From Carya illinoinensis (lineage: Eukaryota; Streptophyta; Magnoliopsida; Fagales; Juglandaceae), in the NCBI RefSeq assembly GCF_018687715.1, contig NC_056758.1, positions 12,692,001 to 12,756,000 of the forward strand: a stretch of DNA of 64,000 bases, written 5' to 3'. The translations under genes were made by a program, and so were the position numbers. Positions 24,401-34,722 of the stretch are shown here, piece after piece. The notes under the pieces are model-generated. The model saw only the letters and a list, made by a program, of their open reading frames with translations. It was not told where the DNA came from and searched no databases. Every line of letters begins with the position of its first letter. The stretch's first letter is position 1.

Positions 24401-24466
24401 AAGTAATCAAGGATTACATTATCCATACTGGACCGCTCATGCCACTCCCCTGCTCATCTTGAAATC
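21455..24466 (-). mobile_element. 5'-truncated L1-type LINE with 9-bp target duplication
   Basis: On the minus strand the element ends in a poly(A) tract (Ts at about 21452-21465 on the plus strand) after an RNase H domain. CAAATATTT occurs at 21446-21454 and again at 24467-24475, a 9-bp target-site duplication. The element is about 3.0 kb, so the first ORF, the endonuclease and part of RT are missing. Truncation at the 5' end during target-primed reverse transcription is normal for LINEs. Only one in-frame stop is seen in about 970 codons, so the insertion is younger than the neighbouring gypsy remains. Confidence 0.9.
21505..24426 (-). pseudogene. LINE ORF2 remnant: RT, zf-RVT, RNase H
   Basis: From the N side: an RT-adjacent region (MHPSKAPGPDGMSPIFFQKY), RT blocks with [47 protein letters not shown] and the catalytic FADDSLVF. 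A zinc-finger-like zf-RVT region ([16 protein letters not shown]) and a C-terminal RNase H with NVDGS, ESDC and [14 protein letters not shown] complete it. Order and residues are those of plant L1/Cin4-type LINEs. A TGA at about 23968-23970, just before the SAFVPGRL block, is the only stop. No endonuclease is present. The catalytic residues I can see look intact apart from the stop. Confidence 0.9.
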
Positions 24467-24475
24467 CAAATATTT

Positions 24476-25233
24476 ATAATAGCTATAAATGTTGTAATTA
24501 TGGAGGATTACAATAAGATATATTAATTATGAAGGATAAAAAAACAAAAAAACAAAACAAAACCTACTAATAAGAAAAAAAGAATGGAAAGGGAGATCTT
24601 AGGAGCCTTTCAAGAAATTAATTAGGAATGAAACATCACTTACTATAAACGTTTCACCCATTTCCATTGGAAATAAATTTATTAAAATTATTTCTTTAAA
24701 ATGTCGTATAAATAAAATAAGAATTGATATAGTAGATTGTCGGATAAAGATCTTAGATCAAGATAAAATTCTAGAATATCTTTATCCTAAATTATCTATA
24801 ATTTACTGAAAAGAAAGAAGAAAAAGTGGTCGAATATAACCCTTCAAGGAACAGATATCAATTTGTTAAAAATGAAAATTATGTCCATAACCAAACTCTT
24901 TCTATGGATATTATTGTCTCCATATGGTTAAAATTTTGCAGGGGAGTGTTTTCAATTAATTACTTATTTAAATGTTTACACTAATGAAAAACTTGCATTT
25001 CCTATTCATTCAACAGGTGTATCCAGCCATTTTCGAGTCTTAGTAGGGACACAACTACTATATAATTAATTTACAAATTTATAATAAATAATATTTTTCT
25101 TGGATTCTTATATTTTAGCTCTAACATAATTTTTTTAATTTGTAATTATAATTATTAAAGTTGTCAAATTTTATTATGGATTATTATTTCTCTAATAATT
25201 TATATTATCAATTTTTATCAGTAAAAACTCTGA
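24476..25233. other. AT-rich non-coding stretch
   Basis: Nothing recognisable: no open frame, no inverted ends and no clear repeat. Confidence 0.5.
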
Positions 25234-25241
25234 TAAACTAT

Positions 25242-25962
25242 AAGGGTGACAACATGTGACATGATCCATGAATCCAATACGAATATAATACAAAATTAAA
25301 AGGTTTGCGTTTAATATAATGGGTTTAGGTCAAAACGGATTGACCCGTTAAGATACAATTAATAAAAGAGTCAATAATGGGTTAATCCGCTTAATCTAAA
25401 ATCGACCTGAAACGACCCATTTAATTTTTTTTTTCAAATTAAAATTTTATTATTGTTTGATTGTAATATTGATATTTCTCAACATGCTTATGTTTTTATT
25501 ATTGAGATTATAATTCTGGACCTATGCTTATATTTGTTATTGTTGGTTTTATAGTATTGGTTCTATTATAGGTTAAAATTTGAAAAATATTGATTTTTTT
25601 GTTAGTAGGTAATCTTATTTTTTATTTTTAGATATTGTGGTTACTAATAAATATATATTTCAACTTTTATATGAAATTATCTTAAGCGGGTCAAATATGT
25701 TATATTGGTTAGTTCAACCTATTTATATGAAACGAGTTAAAATGAGTCATATCGTGTTAACATATTTTTAATTAGTTTTTATACTATTCAAAACAGATTA
25801 CACAACACGACACACCCCTCATTTAAATAAGTCGTGTTAGGGTTTAAATGTCTGACCCATTTAGGTTAACGGATCATGTTCAGATTGACTCATATAGTAG
25901 ATTAATGCTCACGACTTGATACAACAAAACCACGACCTACAAATACAAATTGCCAACCCTAA
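25242..25962. mobile_element. hAT-like MITE, 721 bp
   Basis: The left end AAGGGTGACAAC and the reversed right end TTAGGGTTGGCAA form imperfect inverted ends. The flanks TAAACTAT (25234-25241) and TAAAGTAT (25963-25970) match at 7 of 8 positions, as expected for an old hAT-type 8-bp duplication. The interior has scattered GACCCGTT, GACCCATT and ACGACACG words, typical of this MITE type, and no coding capacity. Confidence 0.65.
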
Positions 25963-26285
25963 TAAAGTATTAAAAAAAGAAAAGTAATAATTATAATTCT
26001 AGATAAAATTTTGTTCATTAAAGAATGGGTAATTACGGAAATATGGCCTACTGCGGAGAAGCCAAGGGAGGTTACACTCATCTAAAAACTCTATAAATAT
26101 GCCCTTCAGAGCATTCGAGTATGCACAAAAAAGAAACCCTAGCCACTTTCTCTAGAGGTAATTGTCTAGAATTCTTCAATACGAAGAATCCTAACCCCTC
26201 TCTTACTTAATTACTTGCTTATTTGGTACTTTCCTGTCTTCTTTATAAATATTGAGGGGTTTCTTTAACTATATTTTATAGAAGA

Positions 26286-26435
26286 ATGGAGTTGTATACT
26301 GATGGAAGAAATTCAAATGAATGTATTTGTAGAAGAATGGAAAAGATACAAGACTTCCAAAATATTTGGTACAAATCTCTTACAAATCAATATCACATCA
26401 AGTCAATGAGTTACCAGAATGTAATGTGCGCCTGA
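26286..26435 (+). CDS. Doubtful 49-residue open frame
   Basis: An ATG frame of 49 codons lies downstream of a TATA-like TATAAATATG and an AAACCCTAGCC word typical of plant leaders. The peptide (MELYTDGRNSNECICRRMEK...) resembles nothing I know. A donor-like GGTAAGTAG follows the stop. It could be a leader peptide or chance; I list it only because the surroundings look transcribed. Confidence 0.15.
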   Translation: MELYTDGRNSNECICRRMEKIQDFQNIWYKSLTNQYHIKSMSYQNVMCA

Positions 26436-26636
26436 TCGGAGAAGGTAAGTAGCCCACCTTCACCCTTCCCTTACTCTCTGATTTATACATGAAGTTGCAC
26501 CTCTTTGATTCTAACTATTCTCAACAGATTTGTTTTGTGAATATGTGGATTTTTTCATGGCTTCAAACTTTTGACACATAATCTTTCCTATGGTTGTCTT
26601 TTCATAAAAGCTATTACTCAAAGAGTTGTACATTAA

Positions 26637-26817
26637 CATGGATCCTCTCCATTTCAATTTCCAAGTGAAATGGAGAGTATTTCATTTAATATAAAATAAT
26701 GGCTATTTTGATCATCTCATATTACGTTGAAGAATGAAATGATGAAAATATCCCAAGTTTAATTTGTACTAAATGGATATTATTAATTTAACTTGAAATG
26801 GAAAGGATTCTTTTCCA
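26637..26817. mobile_element. MITE, 181 bp, TACATTAA target duplication
   Basis: TACATTAA flanks both sides exactly (26629-26636 and 26818-26825). The inverted ends share GGATCCTCTCCATTTCAA and, reversed from the right, GAATCCTTTCCATTTCAA. Inside the left end is a further perfect 12-bp hairpin, CTCTCCATTTCA...TGAAATGGAGAG (26645-26677). The 8-bp duplication suggests hAT; a 3-bp TAA (Tourist/PIF) reading is also possible. Confidence 0.75.
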
Positions 26818-27120
26818 TACATTAAGGGGGAAATTCTTGAACTATGTAATAATGTATGGTTTTATTATGAATAAATACAAGCCCCTTCCCTCCACCCAAA
26901 AAAGTGTTGCAGTATGTTCTTCAGGCAGCTACAAACCTCGCTGCTATATTCTACTTTAATAATTTATTGTATTGTAATTTCTAAGATCATTTTCTTATGG
27001 TTTATTTTTTAAGTGTGCACATTTAACAAGTTAGTGACAGATGGGAACCCATATGACATATGGTTGGCTAGCATGAATGAAAATCTTCACTCTAGTTCAT
27101 GCAACATGAAAAGCAGGTGG

Positions 27121-27757
27121 AGAAAGTAAAATAATTAAATATAAAATCTGGAGAAGATATTCATTTATATTGTTCGGTTATAAAAAGCAGGTGGAGATAG
27201 TTTAATCATGAGAAAGAGAGACTTTAATGTTATTTTTTTGTAGTGTTTTTCTGGTTTATATACACAAAAATAATCCTGACATCAATTCACATGTGGATGG
27301 GATGTACACATTTGGTATGAAACCCAATTAAAATTGGGGAGAGATTTATAATTTTTTGTACAAAGAATTCAAAAATATTGAATAGGAAATCAAAAATTCT
27401 TATATGCCATAATAGATTCACAAGACATTAAATTATTGTACCATTTTGAGTATTCCTTGTAAAAACTTATAAAGCTGTATAATAAAAAATTATAAAATTA
27501 GTCATTAGATTTTTACTCAACAAGTTCCTGTGTTTATAATTTTCATAGATGAGATTTACAGAAAAATTGAACAAAATATAATTTTTTACGACTTTATTAG
27601 AGCTACACTGGGCATGCTAAGGCCATACGGCCATGCCTTGTCAATAATCCCATTTGGTTTCTAACTTTTAAGAGAAAGTAATTAAAATAATTAAATACAA
27701 AATCTGGAGAATATCTTCATTTTTATCGTTTGGTTATAAATTAAGGCAAGTGGAGAT
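27121..27757 (+). repeat. Two ~85-bp direct repeats
   Basis: 27121-27201 and 27673-27757 share AATAATTAAATA(T/C)AAAATC, TGGAGAA, TCATTT and GGTTATAAA words, then (A/C)AGGTGGAGATA-like words, in the same order. They flank about 470 bp of unrecognised sequence upstream of the possible small gene at 27931. They may mark a local duplication or the ends of an unrecognised element. Confidence 0.6.
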
Positions 27758-27793
27758 ACGGATAAATCTGTGGTTTGAAACTTCTTTTTGGCT

Positions 27794-27803
27794 CTATTTA
27801 AGG
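27794..27803 (+). promoter_or_regulatory. Possible TATA element
   Basis: CTATTTAAGG lies about 130 bp upstream of the ATG at 27931, in a compositionally promoter-like setting. Support is only positional. Confidence 0.3.
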
Positions 27804-27930
27804 CCTCTAAGCACTTAGTAGCAGGCACAATTCACAGAGCTAAGCTCTCCACATACAAATTGTCTTCATGATTTGCCCCATTAAAAGCTAAGGCGTTGTA
27901 TATTTTTCCCTTTGACATCTAAGCTACAAA

Positions 27931-28213
27931 ATGGAGGAGAATTTAGAAATTCTCAAATTCTCAAACAGGAAGAGAATGAAATGTCAAGATCAGCGTATAA
28001 ATGCTTCATGGTCACATCGAATCAATGGATTACCTGATAAATGTAATCCCTCTTTTACTCTCTCCACTCTTGTTACATTATTTTGTACATGCATGTTTCT
28101 ATTAGCATAGATCTTTGTACATGCATGCTGATGACAAGATTATTTCACACTGTTTTTTTGATGCAGTTCCCTTAATATTTGGACCTCACATCAGGTTTAG
28201 CATGGGGAATTAA
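27931..28213 (+). CDS. Possible two-exon gene for a 52-residue peptide
   Basis: An ATG at 27931 opens 37 codons (MEENLEILKFSNRKRMKCQD...) to a GT donor at 28043. Joining to the acceptor TTGATGCAG before 28167 continues the frame for 15 residues to a TAA at 28211-28213. The first exon is basic and hydrophilic; RINGLPD recalls the start of F-box domains, but the rest of that domain is absent. A TATA-like element lies upstream. It may be a fragment of an F-box-like gene, a small-peptide gene or chance. No family is assigned. Confidence 0.25.
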
Positions 28214-29225
28214 GTGGTTAGAAATGGGGAATCATGGTATTTTTCTTGCTCCATTTTTTATGTAAACTATTGCTGGGAATCTTACGATTTATTAATTAAA
28301 AATGTTCTTTCGTTATCTGTGTCTTTTTTGTGTTTGGCATTCGAAAGCCATTGTTTGCTGTTCTCCTTGTCATTAATTCTAAATCAATTGCACGCTTTTC
28401 ACTCTGTGTTCATGAATTATGTAATGCATTATTATACATATAACTGGAACATGGCGCGTATGCTATTCCAGAGTATAATATCCTAATTAATATGCTTACA
28501 TTACCTTTCCTTGTCTTCAATTTTGGGTTTATATATTAAGATCCATCCCTGTTTCCATCCAGCGGCCTTGGTTGATTAAGACCCATCCTTGTTTTCATCC
28601 TACTGGAGGAAGCGGAAAGCATAGGAGTATACCTTAAAGCGTTGATTCCTCAGCCTTCACAACAACATCAGAAAGGTTTGGGTGAGAATAGCTAGCTGCA
28701 GGCGCAACCCAACCATATAAACGGAGAGGTTTAGGCTATTTTGCATCAAATTTTGATCAATTGAAGAAAAACCAAGAAGATTCTTATGTTTAATTACACA
28801 CTTCAAAAGGATGACAACTTCTTGTTGGACTGATGAAGTGGGTGAACAGAACACCATATATTTTACATGTTAGCTAGGTAGTTTTAATGACCATGCGCCT
28901 GATGAGTGATTTACAATATAATCATTTCTATATCATTGTAATGTGTACCTTTTATTTTTCTTATTGATTATGAGGAAGTAAACAATCTTGAACCGGATGT
29001 AAGATCTTTAGATCTTTTTTTTTAAAAAAATTTGCACTTCTTATATTAAAGCTTTTACATGGAGAGTAGATAAAATAGATCCAACTCAGTTACATGGAGA
29101 GCTCATATTTTCTTGCAACACATTTTTGTACTGATCTTTTAACAACAATAATTAGCATATATAGTAGAGTCAGTCAGATATGGTTCCACTAAACTCTAAT
29201 TTTATTTAGTTTAACAACAAAATTG

Positions 29226-29229
<4 letters not shown>
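28214..29229. other. Non-coding stretch
   Basis: No supported gene. A short imperfect internal repeat, AAGAYCCATCCYTGTTT, occurs at about 28540-28556 and 28578-28595. The open frames have no family resemblance. Confidence 0.4.

Positions 29230-29291
<62 letters not shown>
29230..29291. repeat. (CT)n(AT)n compound microsatellite
   Basis: About 39 bp of CT followed by about 23 bp of AT, ending at the 3' end of a LINE fragment on the minus strand. It may have grown from that LINE's tail or target site. Confidence 0.9.
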
Positions 29292-29292
<1 letters not shown>

Positions 29293-29583
29293 TTTGATAG
29301 AAAATGATAATTTCATTCATCAAATGGAAACACAATTATAGACAATTGTCAAGCCATAAGACTTGAGAAATACAGTATGGAATAAAATCCCACCATAAAT
29401 TAATACTTTCAACCATGAAAGCATTCCTAGTCAACTTATGAGCTACCATATTACCCTCTCAATAAACATGTGAAAAGGATCAAATACCAAAACAGGAAGA
29501 AAGTTTCTTTATTTCATGATAAAGCACACCTAACACCAAATTACTCATACTATTATCTTGTAAAACTTCAACAATGATCAATA
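29292..29583 (-). mobile_element. LINE 3'-end fragment
   Basis: The segment aligns by eye with 21466-21750, the 3' end of the LINE described above: ATTCATCAAATGGAAACA, CATAAGACTTGAGAAATA, CATGTGAAAAGGATCAAA and ATTTCATGATAAAGCACACC correspond position by position to the RNase H C-terminus and 3' UTR. It is cut off by the gypsy LTR starting at 29584. Confidence 0.75.
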
Positions 29584-30060
29584 TGATATCTCCTTTTTAC
29601 GTGTATTTTTATTGAAGGAGCATTTTAATTTAATTAAAATATTGATTCTTTTGTTTTAAATCTATCGAATTTTAATTAGATTTATTTGGTTGTGAAATTT
29701 ATTTTGAGGTGATTTCTTAATATTAATTATTGTTTTGTGTTTAAATTGCTCTTTAATTTAATTTAGTTTATTTTTGAATTTTAAATTTTGTTGTTAGTTT
29801 TTACCAATTATTTATTTTATTTTAGCTAGATATTGTGTTTAAATTATTTTATTCAATTTATTACTTTTAAAATTATTTTCGTTAGATCAGTTTCTGGACC
29901 CTAGATGTGAGGATTGGATCTCATTTCTTTTCCTCATCTTTTATTTTTCTCTTTTTTTTCTTTTTTCTTCCTCTTTCTTTTTACTTTTTCTTTTCTTTCT
30001 TCCCATTTTCACTCTCGGTCTCTCTCTCCCGCGCCACACTCTCTCGCTTCCCTCCCGTTC

Positions 30061-30094
<34 letters not shown>

Positions 30095-31475
30095 CCGGTT
30101 CAGCCACTACACCGTCGCCGTGACTTGCACCGCCTCCACCATCTTCTTCCCTATCGGCCGGCGCACCTCCCAACCAAATTTCAACCCCTCCGGCACCACT
30201 GTTAAGCCACACGTGCCCCTCCAAGCTGCATGGCTTTTGAGCCTTTCTGCCGCCTTCTTTCCACCTCCGGCCACCATAGTTTCACTACTTCATCACCAAC
30301 CCCTTATCGACCTAATCCACCAATTTCTAGCTCCGATCTGTCGCCGGAGTAACCACCACGAGCTCAACTCCTTTTTAGCCATTTTTCACTTCCACCGCCG
30401 TTTTTACCGCCACCACGGCCAACTCCCACTTTCAGTAGTTTCACTAACACCTCTAAGCCATTCTCTATCAATCCCAAGTCTTAGTTTGTTCCCATTCAAA
30501 AATGGGTATTTTGTGACCCACGACCACAGTGCATTTTGTATTGTTACGTTGCTTTGCCGTCGCTTTTTGCAACTCTGAGATCCTTCAAAAAATATTATAT
30601 AGCGCTGTAAGTATTTTCCAAACTTTCTTTAAGATTTAAATGTATTTTTGCTTTAACAATAATTGTGACTAGTTGGTTATGCCGGACTGAGTTCAAGGAG
30701 TTGGGGTTCGGATGGATTTGAGGATGGAGTTATTTATGTTTGGATGATGTTTGGTTTTGTGTCATCCATTGTATAGTGCACGCATGTTCATGTGCATATT
30801 TGAAAACTGGGTTTTTATACGAGAAAGGATTTTAAATGTGTTTGAAATGAATTGATTGAACGGTTTGATAGAGAGTCACTATAGGGATGGTGGTAAACAG
30901 GGACGGTGGTAGAATCCAGCCTGTGATTCTCACCTACGATGCATGTGTAGGGATTGTGGTAGAGTCCCACCTGTGATTCCCGCCTATAGACGGATTTGTA
31001 GGGATGGTGGTAAGCAGGAACGGTGGTAAAGTCCCGCTTATGATTCCTGCCTACGGTGGACGCGTAGGGATAGTAGTGAGCAGAGATGGTGGTAGAGTCC
31101 CGTCTGTGTTTCCCGCCTACAGTGCTCTAATGGTTGGCTATTGGGCCATTTTCCCAGAAAATGGCCAGACTTGGATATGTGGGTCATTTTCTGGGAAAAT
31201 GACGGTTGTTTTAATGGATTGGGTTTTTAGGCCAAAATGGGATTTTGGCGTGCATTGGAAAAATGATTATTTTTTAGAAATGATGATTTTCGGGACATAT
31301 GCATATGGCATCATGTTCATGCATTTGGTTATTGTATGAATGTATTTTTATTTTGAGGTTTGTTACTTACCTGCAGTACCGTCTTTGGTACAATAGATTT
31401 TGATGAAAATGACGAGGAGGCTGAGCCCGAGGAGGCGGCTTTGCCGGAGCAGTGATCGGGGATCACTCTTGGATT
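29584..31475 (+). repeat. Gypsy LTR (copy B), 3' end missing
   Basis: It begins TGATATCTCCTTTTTACG, matching LTR copy A, and keeps the same order of pyrimidine-rich tract, palindrome stretch and purine block (GAGGAGGCTGAGCCC). It stops after GTGATCGGGGATCACTCTT, where copy C continues for a few hundred bases to its CA end. LINE sequence starts immediately. No polyprotein is attached, so it is a truncated LTR, probably cut by the event that brought in the plus-strand LINE. Confidence 0.8.
30882..31120 (+). repeat. Four-unit minisatellite inside LTR copy B
   Basis: About four ~50-67 bp units each begin TAGGGATRGTGGT and end TTCYCGCCTAC or a variant. Copies A and C lack the expansion, so it arose within this LTR copy or its sublineage. 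Confidence 0.8.
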
Positions 31476-32322
31476 GTGATTTCACTTGAATGAATCTCAA
31501 CACAAAATTTTATCACTTGACAACAACTATCCAAAGAAGAGGAAATGCTACAGAATCAATCAAACTAGGGCCAAGTAATCGATCAATGGACCCTTTTGTT
31601 ATAGAATCTGCCTTTATTAATAATTTAGAACAATATATTCCCTTTAAAACCCTCCTATCCTGGAACATCTAGATAATCTGTTTGACAAGCAAATCTCGGA
31701 CATAGAGAATGAATTCCTAAAAGAGATACCAGAAGGAGAGGAAATCTTAGAAGCTCTAAAATAGATTCCTAGCAATAAAGCTCCAAGCCCACATGGAATG
31801 ATAGACCTTTTCTATAAACACTACTAGAGCATTATAAAAAAAAGAAGTCATACTGGCAGTGCAGAACTTCTTTAGAAGTGGGTAGCTTCAAAAGCAGATT
31901 TTAATCATACCAATATTGCTCTTATCCCTAAGACCCAATGCCCAAATACCCCAAGCCAAATTGCCCAATAAGTCTCACAAATGTTAGCTACAAAATAATT
32001 ACCAAAATCATGGTCAACTGTCTTAAAGGCTTGCTCCCAAATATCATCTCTCCACTCCAGATAGCCTTTGTCCTAGGCAGGAACATAAAAGAAAATATTA
32101 TTATAGCCCATGAGCTTTTTCACCATCTCAAAAGGAAGACAGGGAAAAAAAAGATTGATGGCCATTAAGCTTGACATGGAAAAGACATTTGACCTGGTGG
32201 AATGGGATTTCCTTTTTTTGTAGTGATGAAAACCTTGGGATTCAATCAAAGATGGATAAATTTGATAAATGAGTGCATAACAATAGTGTCATTCTCCATT
32301 CTCATCAATGGTTCACCAACAG

Positions 32323-34722
32323 TGTGACGCCTCCAACTCCCACGTACGACAGGAATTGAGGCATTGAGATGATGACAACACGGGCCACACACCCTAATGA
32401 CAAGTGGTAAGTGTGTGCACATGCAACACGTGTAAGATAAAAGACGCAGCGGATAAGTCAAAGTTAGTTATGGAAGTACCAGAATTGTTAAATACAGATT
32501 CACTTAAATACAAGCATTTAAAAAAGTAATACAGTTGTCCAATAAAAACATGATAAAGCCAAAATACAATAACAAAAAACGAGAAATAAATCCCAACGCT
32601 TGAGAAAGTGATCCCCGATCACTTCTCCGGTGGAGCCACATCCTCAGGCTCTACCTTTTCATCTACATCAAAATCTATAGTACCATGAAATGATACCGCA
32701 GGGTGTCAAATACTGTGAGAATGTGAATCTCAATAAGTAATAAGCCAAACAACCTAAGAGATAAAAATGCATTAATGTAACCAACAAATATGCATGCATA
32801 TGATGAAATATGCATGATACCCAGAACATCATTTTTTCCGAAACTGAATATTTTTCAATGCATGCCAAAATCCCATTTTGGCCTAAAAACCAAGTTCATT
32901 AAAAATTATCATCTGCCATTTTTCCTAGAAAATGGCCCAATATAAAAATTGACCATTTTACTAGAAAATGGTTCTCACAAATCCATTTATCAAAACCCAC
33001 TATTTTCCTGGAAAATGACCCATTATCTATTTTTACTGTATGCACCATGATCTCTCCTAGGGACCATTTGCACAACCTAGCCCCCTTTGTCACACCACGT
33101 GTAACAGCCGTATGTGTGACTTTATAATGAGCGATACCCAGTTCCGTGCCCAACGTGTTCATGGCCAAGCATCCTCTAGCCCCTGCCAGTAGAGGGGCCA
33201 CAGAATTAGCACCATCCTGTTACCATCCTATCCGATCTTGTTGTCACCCAGCAACAACCCATGGGACGTCAGTCAGTATATTCTGCTCCCGAGTGACCAG
33301 AGGAGCTCCCCCAAGATAATACCCCATCTCGGCTTGGCGTCGTGATACACAAGCACCCAAAAACCATTTCTCACATGAAAACCTAGTTTTCAAATATACA
33401 CATAAACAAGCATGCAATTAACCCACTTTTCATTTACAAACATGAACATGCGTACAATTACACAATGTATATGACACGACATAAATAATCAACAGCCACC
33501 AAATCTCAACATAATCCAAACACACAAACAACTCTATCCTCCTATCCAACCGACCCCTAAACTCCTCAGACTCAGTTCAGCATAGCCAACCAAATCACTG
33601 TAAATATTTGTTAGTGCAAAAATATATTTAAATCTTAAAAGTTATTTGAAAAATTACTTACAGTGCTAAAGGCAAATTCGAAAGATGATGGCTGGAAAAA
33701 ATGTGGCTCATGGCAGGAACCAAAAATCAACAAAATTGAAAATGAAGCTCACGACAGCACTAAAATACCAAGAAACTGGAAATGCAACCCACGGATTTAG
33801 ACCAAAAATAGGGCATGGTCGGAGGCCAAATTACTCAAAAATCTCAACGGTTTCACTCAAGCATAAACATGGAAATACTAAGGAAAAAATAAGAGAGAAG
33901 CCGAGTATGAAAATGGGGCCAAAAACAAAGCAATACCCCATGGATTGACTTGCGAAAATCAGCAAAAACAGGGGAAAAATAAATGTGAGAGAAGGGTAAT
34001 GCATGGTTTTACAGCCAAAAGAAAAAGGAAAACTTTGACATGAAAATGCAAGCTAAAACCCGAATGAAAATGAAGGAGGAGCTTCGGTAGTCCAAATGCA
34101 GATGAAACATGAAACTGAAGAGGAAGAAGGCAATTGGTGCAACAGTGGAAGAAAAGAAAAAGAAAAGAAGGTGAAGAAGAGAAGCAGCAGTTGCAGCCAA
34201 AATAGAGAGGAAAGGAATGAAAATGATGAAGAAATGAGGCAGGGAGTGTGGCAGAGGAAGAAGAAAGAAAGAAGAAGAAAAGCCCTAAGGGCTAGGCACA
34301 AAACGCACCATTTAAGGGGGATAAGGGGCTGGGTTATGAAGCACACGGGCTGGGCCCAAAAATGAAGGGATTTTGGCTCAAAAACAAAGAACAACCCACT
34401 AAAATTAACCCTGTCTAAAAATAAAGATCTAAGAAATGGAAAGGTACAATAAAATTAAATAAAAACCAAGTAAAAACACTATGACTATACATTAGCAAAA
34501 TAAACTAATTGAAGCCCAACAACGAGACAATTTAAAGCAAAGAGCAATTAAAATGCAAAACAATAATTAATATCAATAAAGTCCATCAAAATAAATTTCA
34601 CATATTAAAATTCATAAAATAAATCCAACGATTAACACGTTAAATTTAAAACAAGAAAACCATTAATTATAATAATTTAAATAATCATTCATTAAAAATA
34701 TACGTAAATACGGGGTATTACA
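32323..34722 (-). repeat. Solo gypsy LTR (copy C), 2.4 kb
   Basis: On the minus strand it starts TGTAATACCCCG (34722) and ends GGCGTCACA (32323), homologous to LTR copy A. Flanking AACAG (32318-32322) and AAGAG (34723-34727) are a 5-bp target duplication with one mismatch. Taking out the LTR and one flank restores the LINE RT frame from NGSPT into GFFKSHRGIRQGDP. No internal region is present, so unequal recombination between two LTRs is the likely origin. Confidence 0.9.

Noticed and set aside
30009..30224. Lys-rich and Glu/Gly-rich frame antisense to the LTR
   Set aside because: Mirror of the same pyrimidine tract.
29907..30578. 223-codon Phe/Ser-rich frame, including a long phenylalanine run
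   Set aside because: It spans the poly(T) and pyrimidine tract of LTR copy B; equivalent positions in the other LTRs are not open in the same frame.
34053..34394. Phe/Leu-rich frame and its Lys/Glu-rich complement
   Set aside because: Pyrimidine tract of solo LTR copy C.
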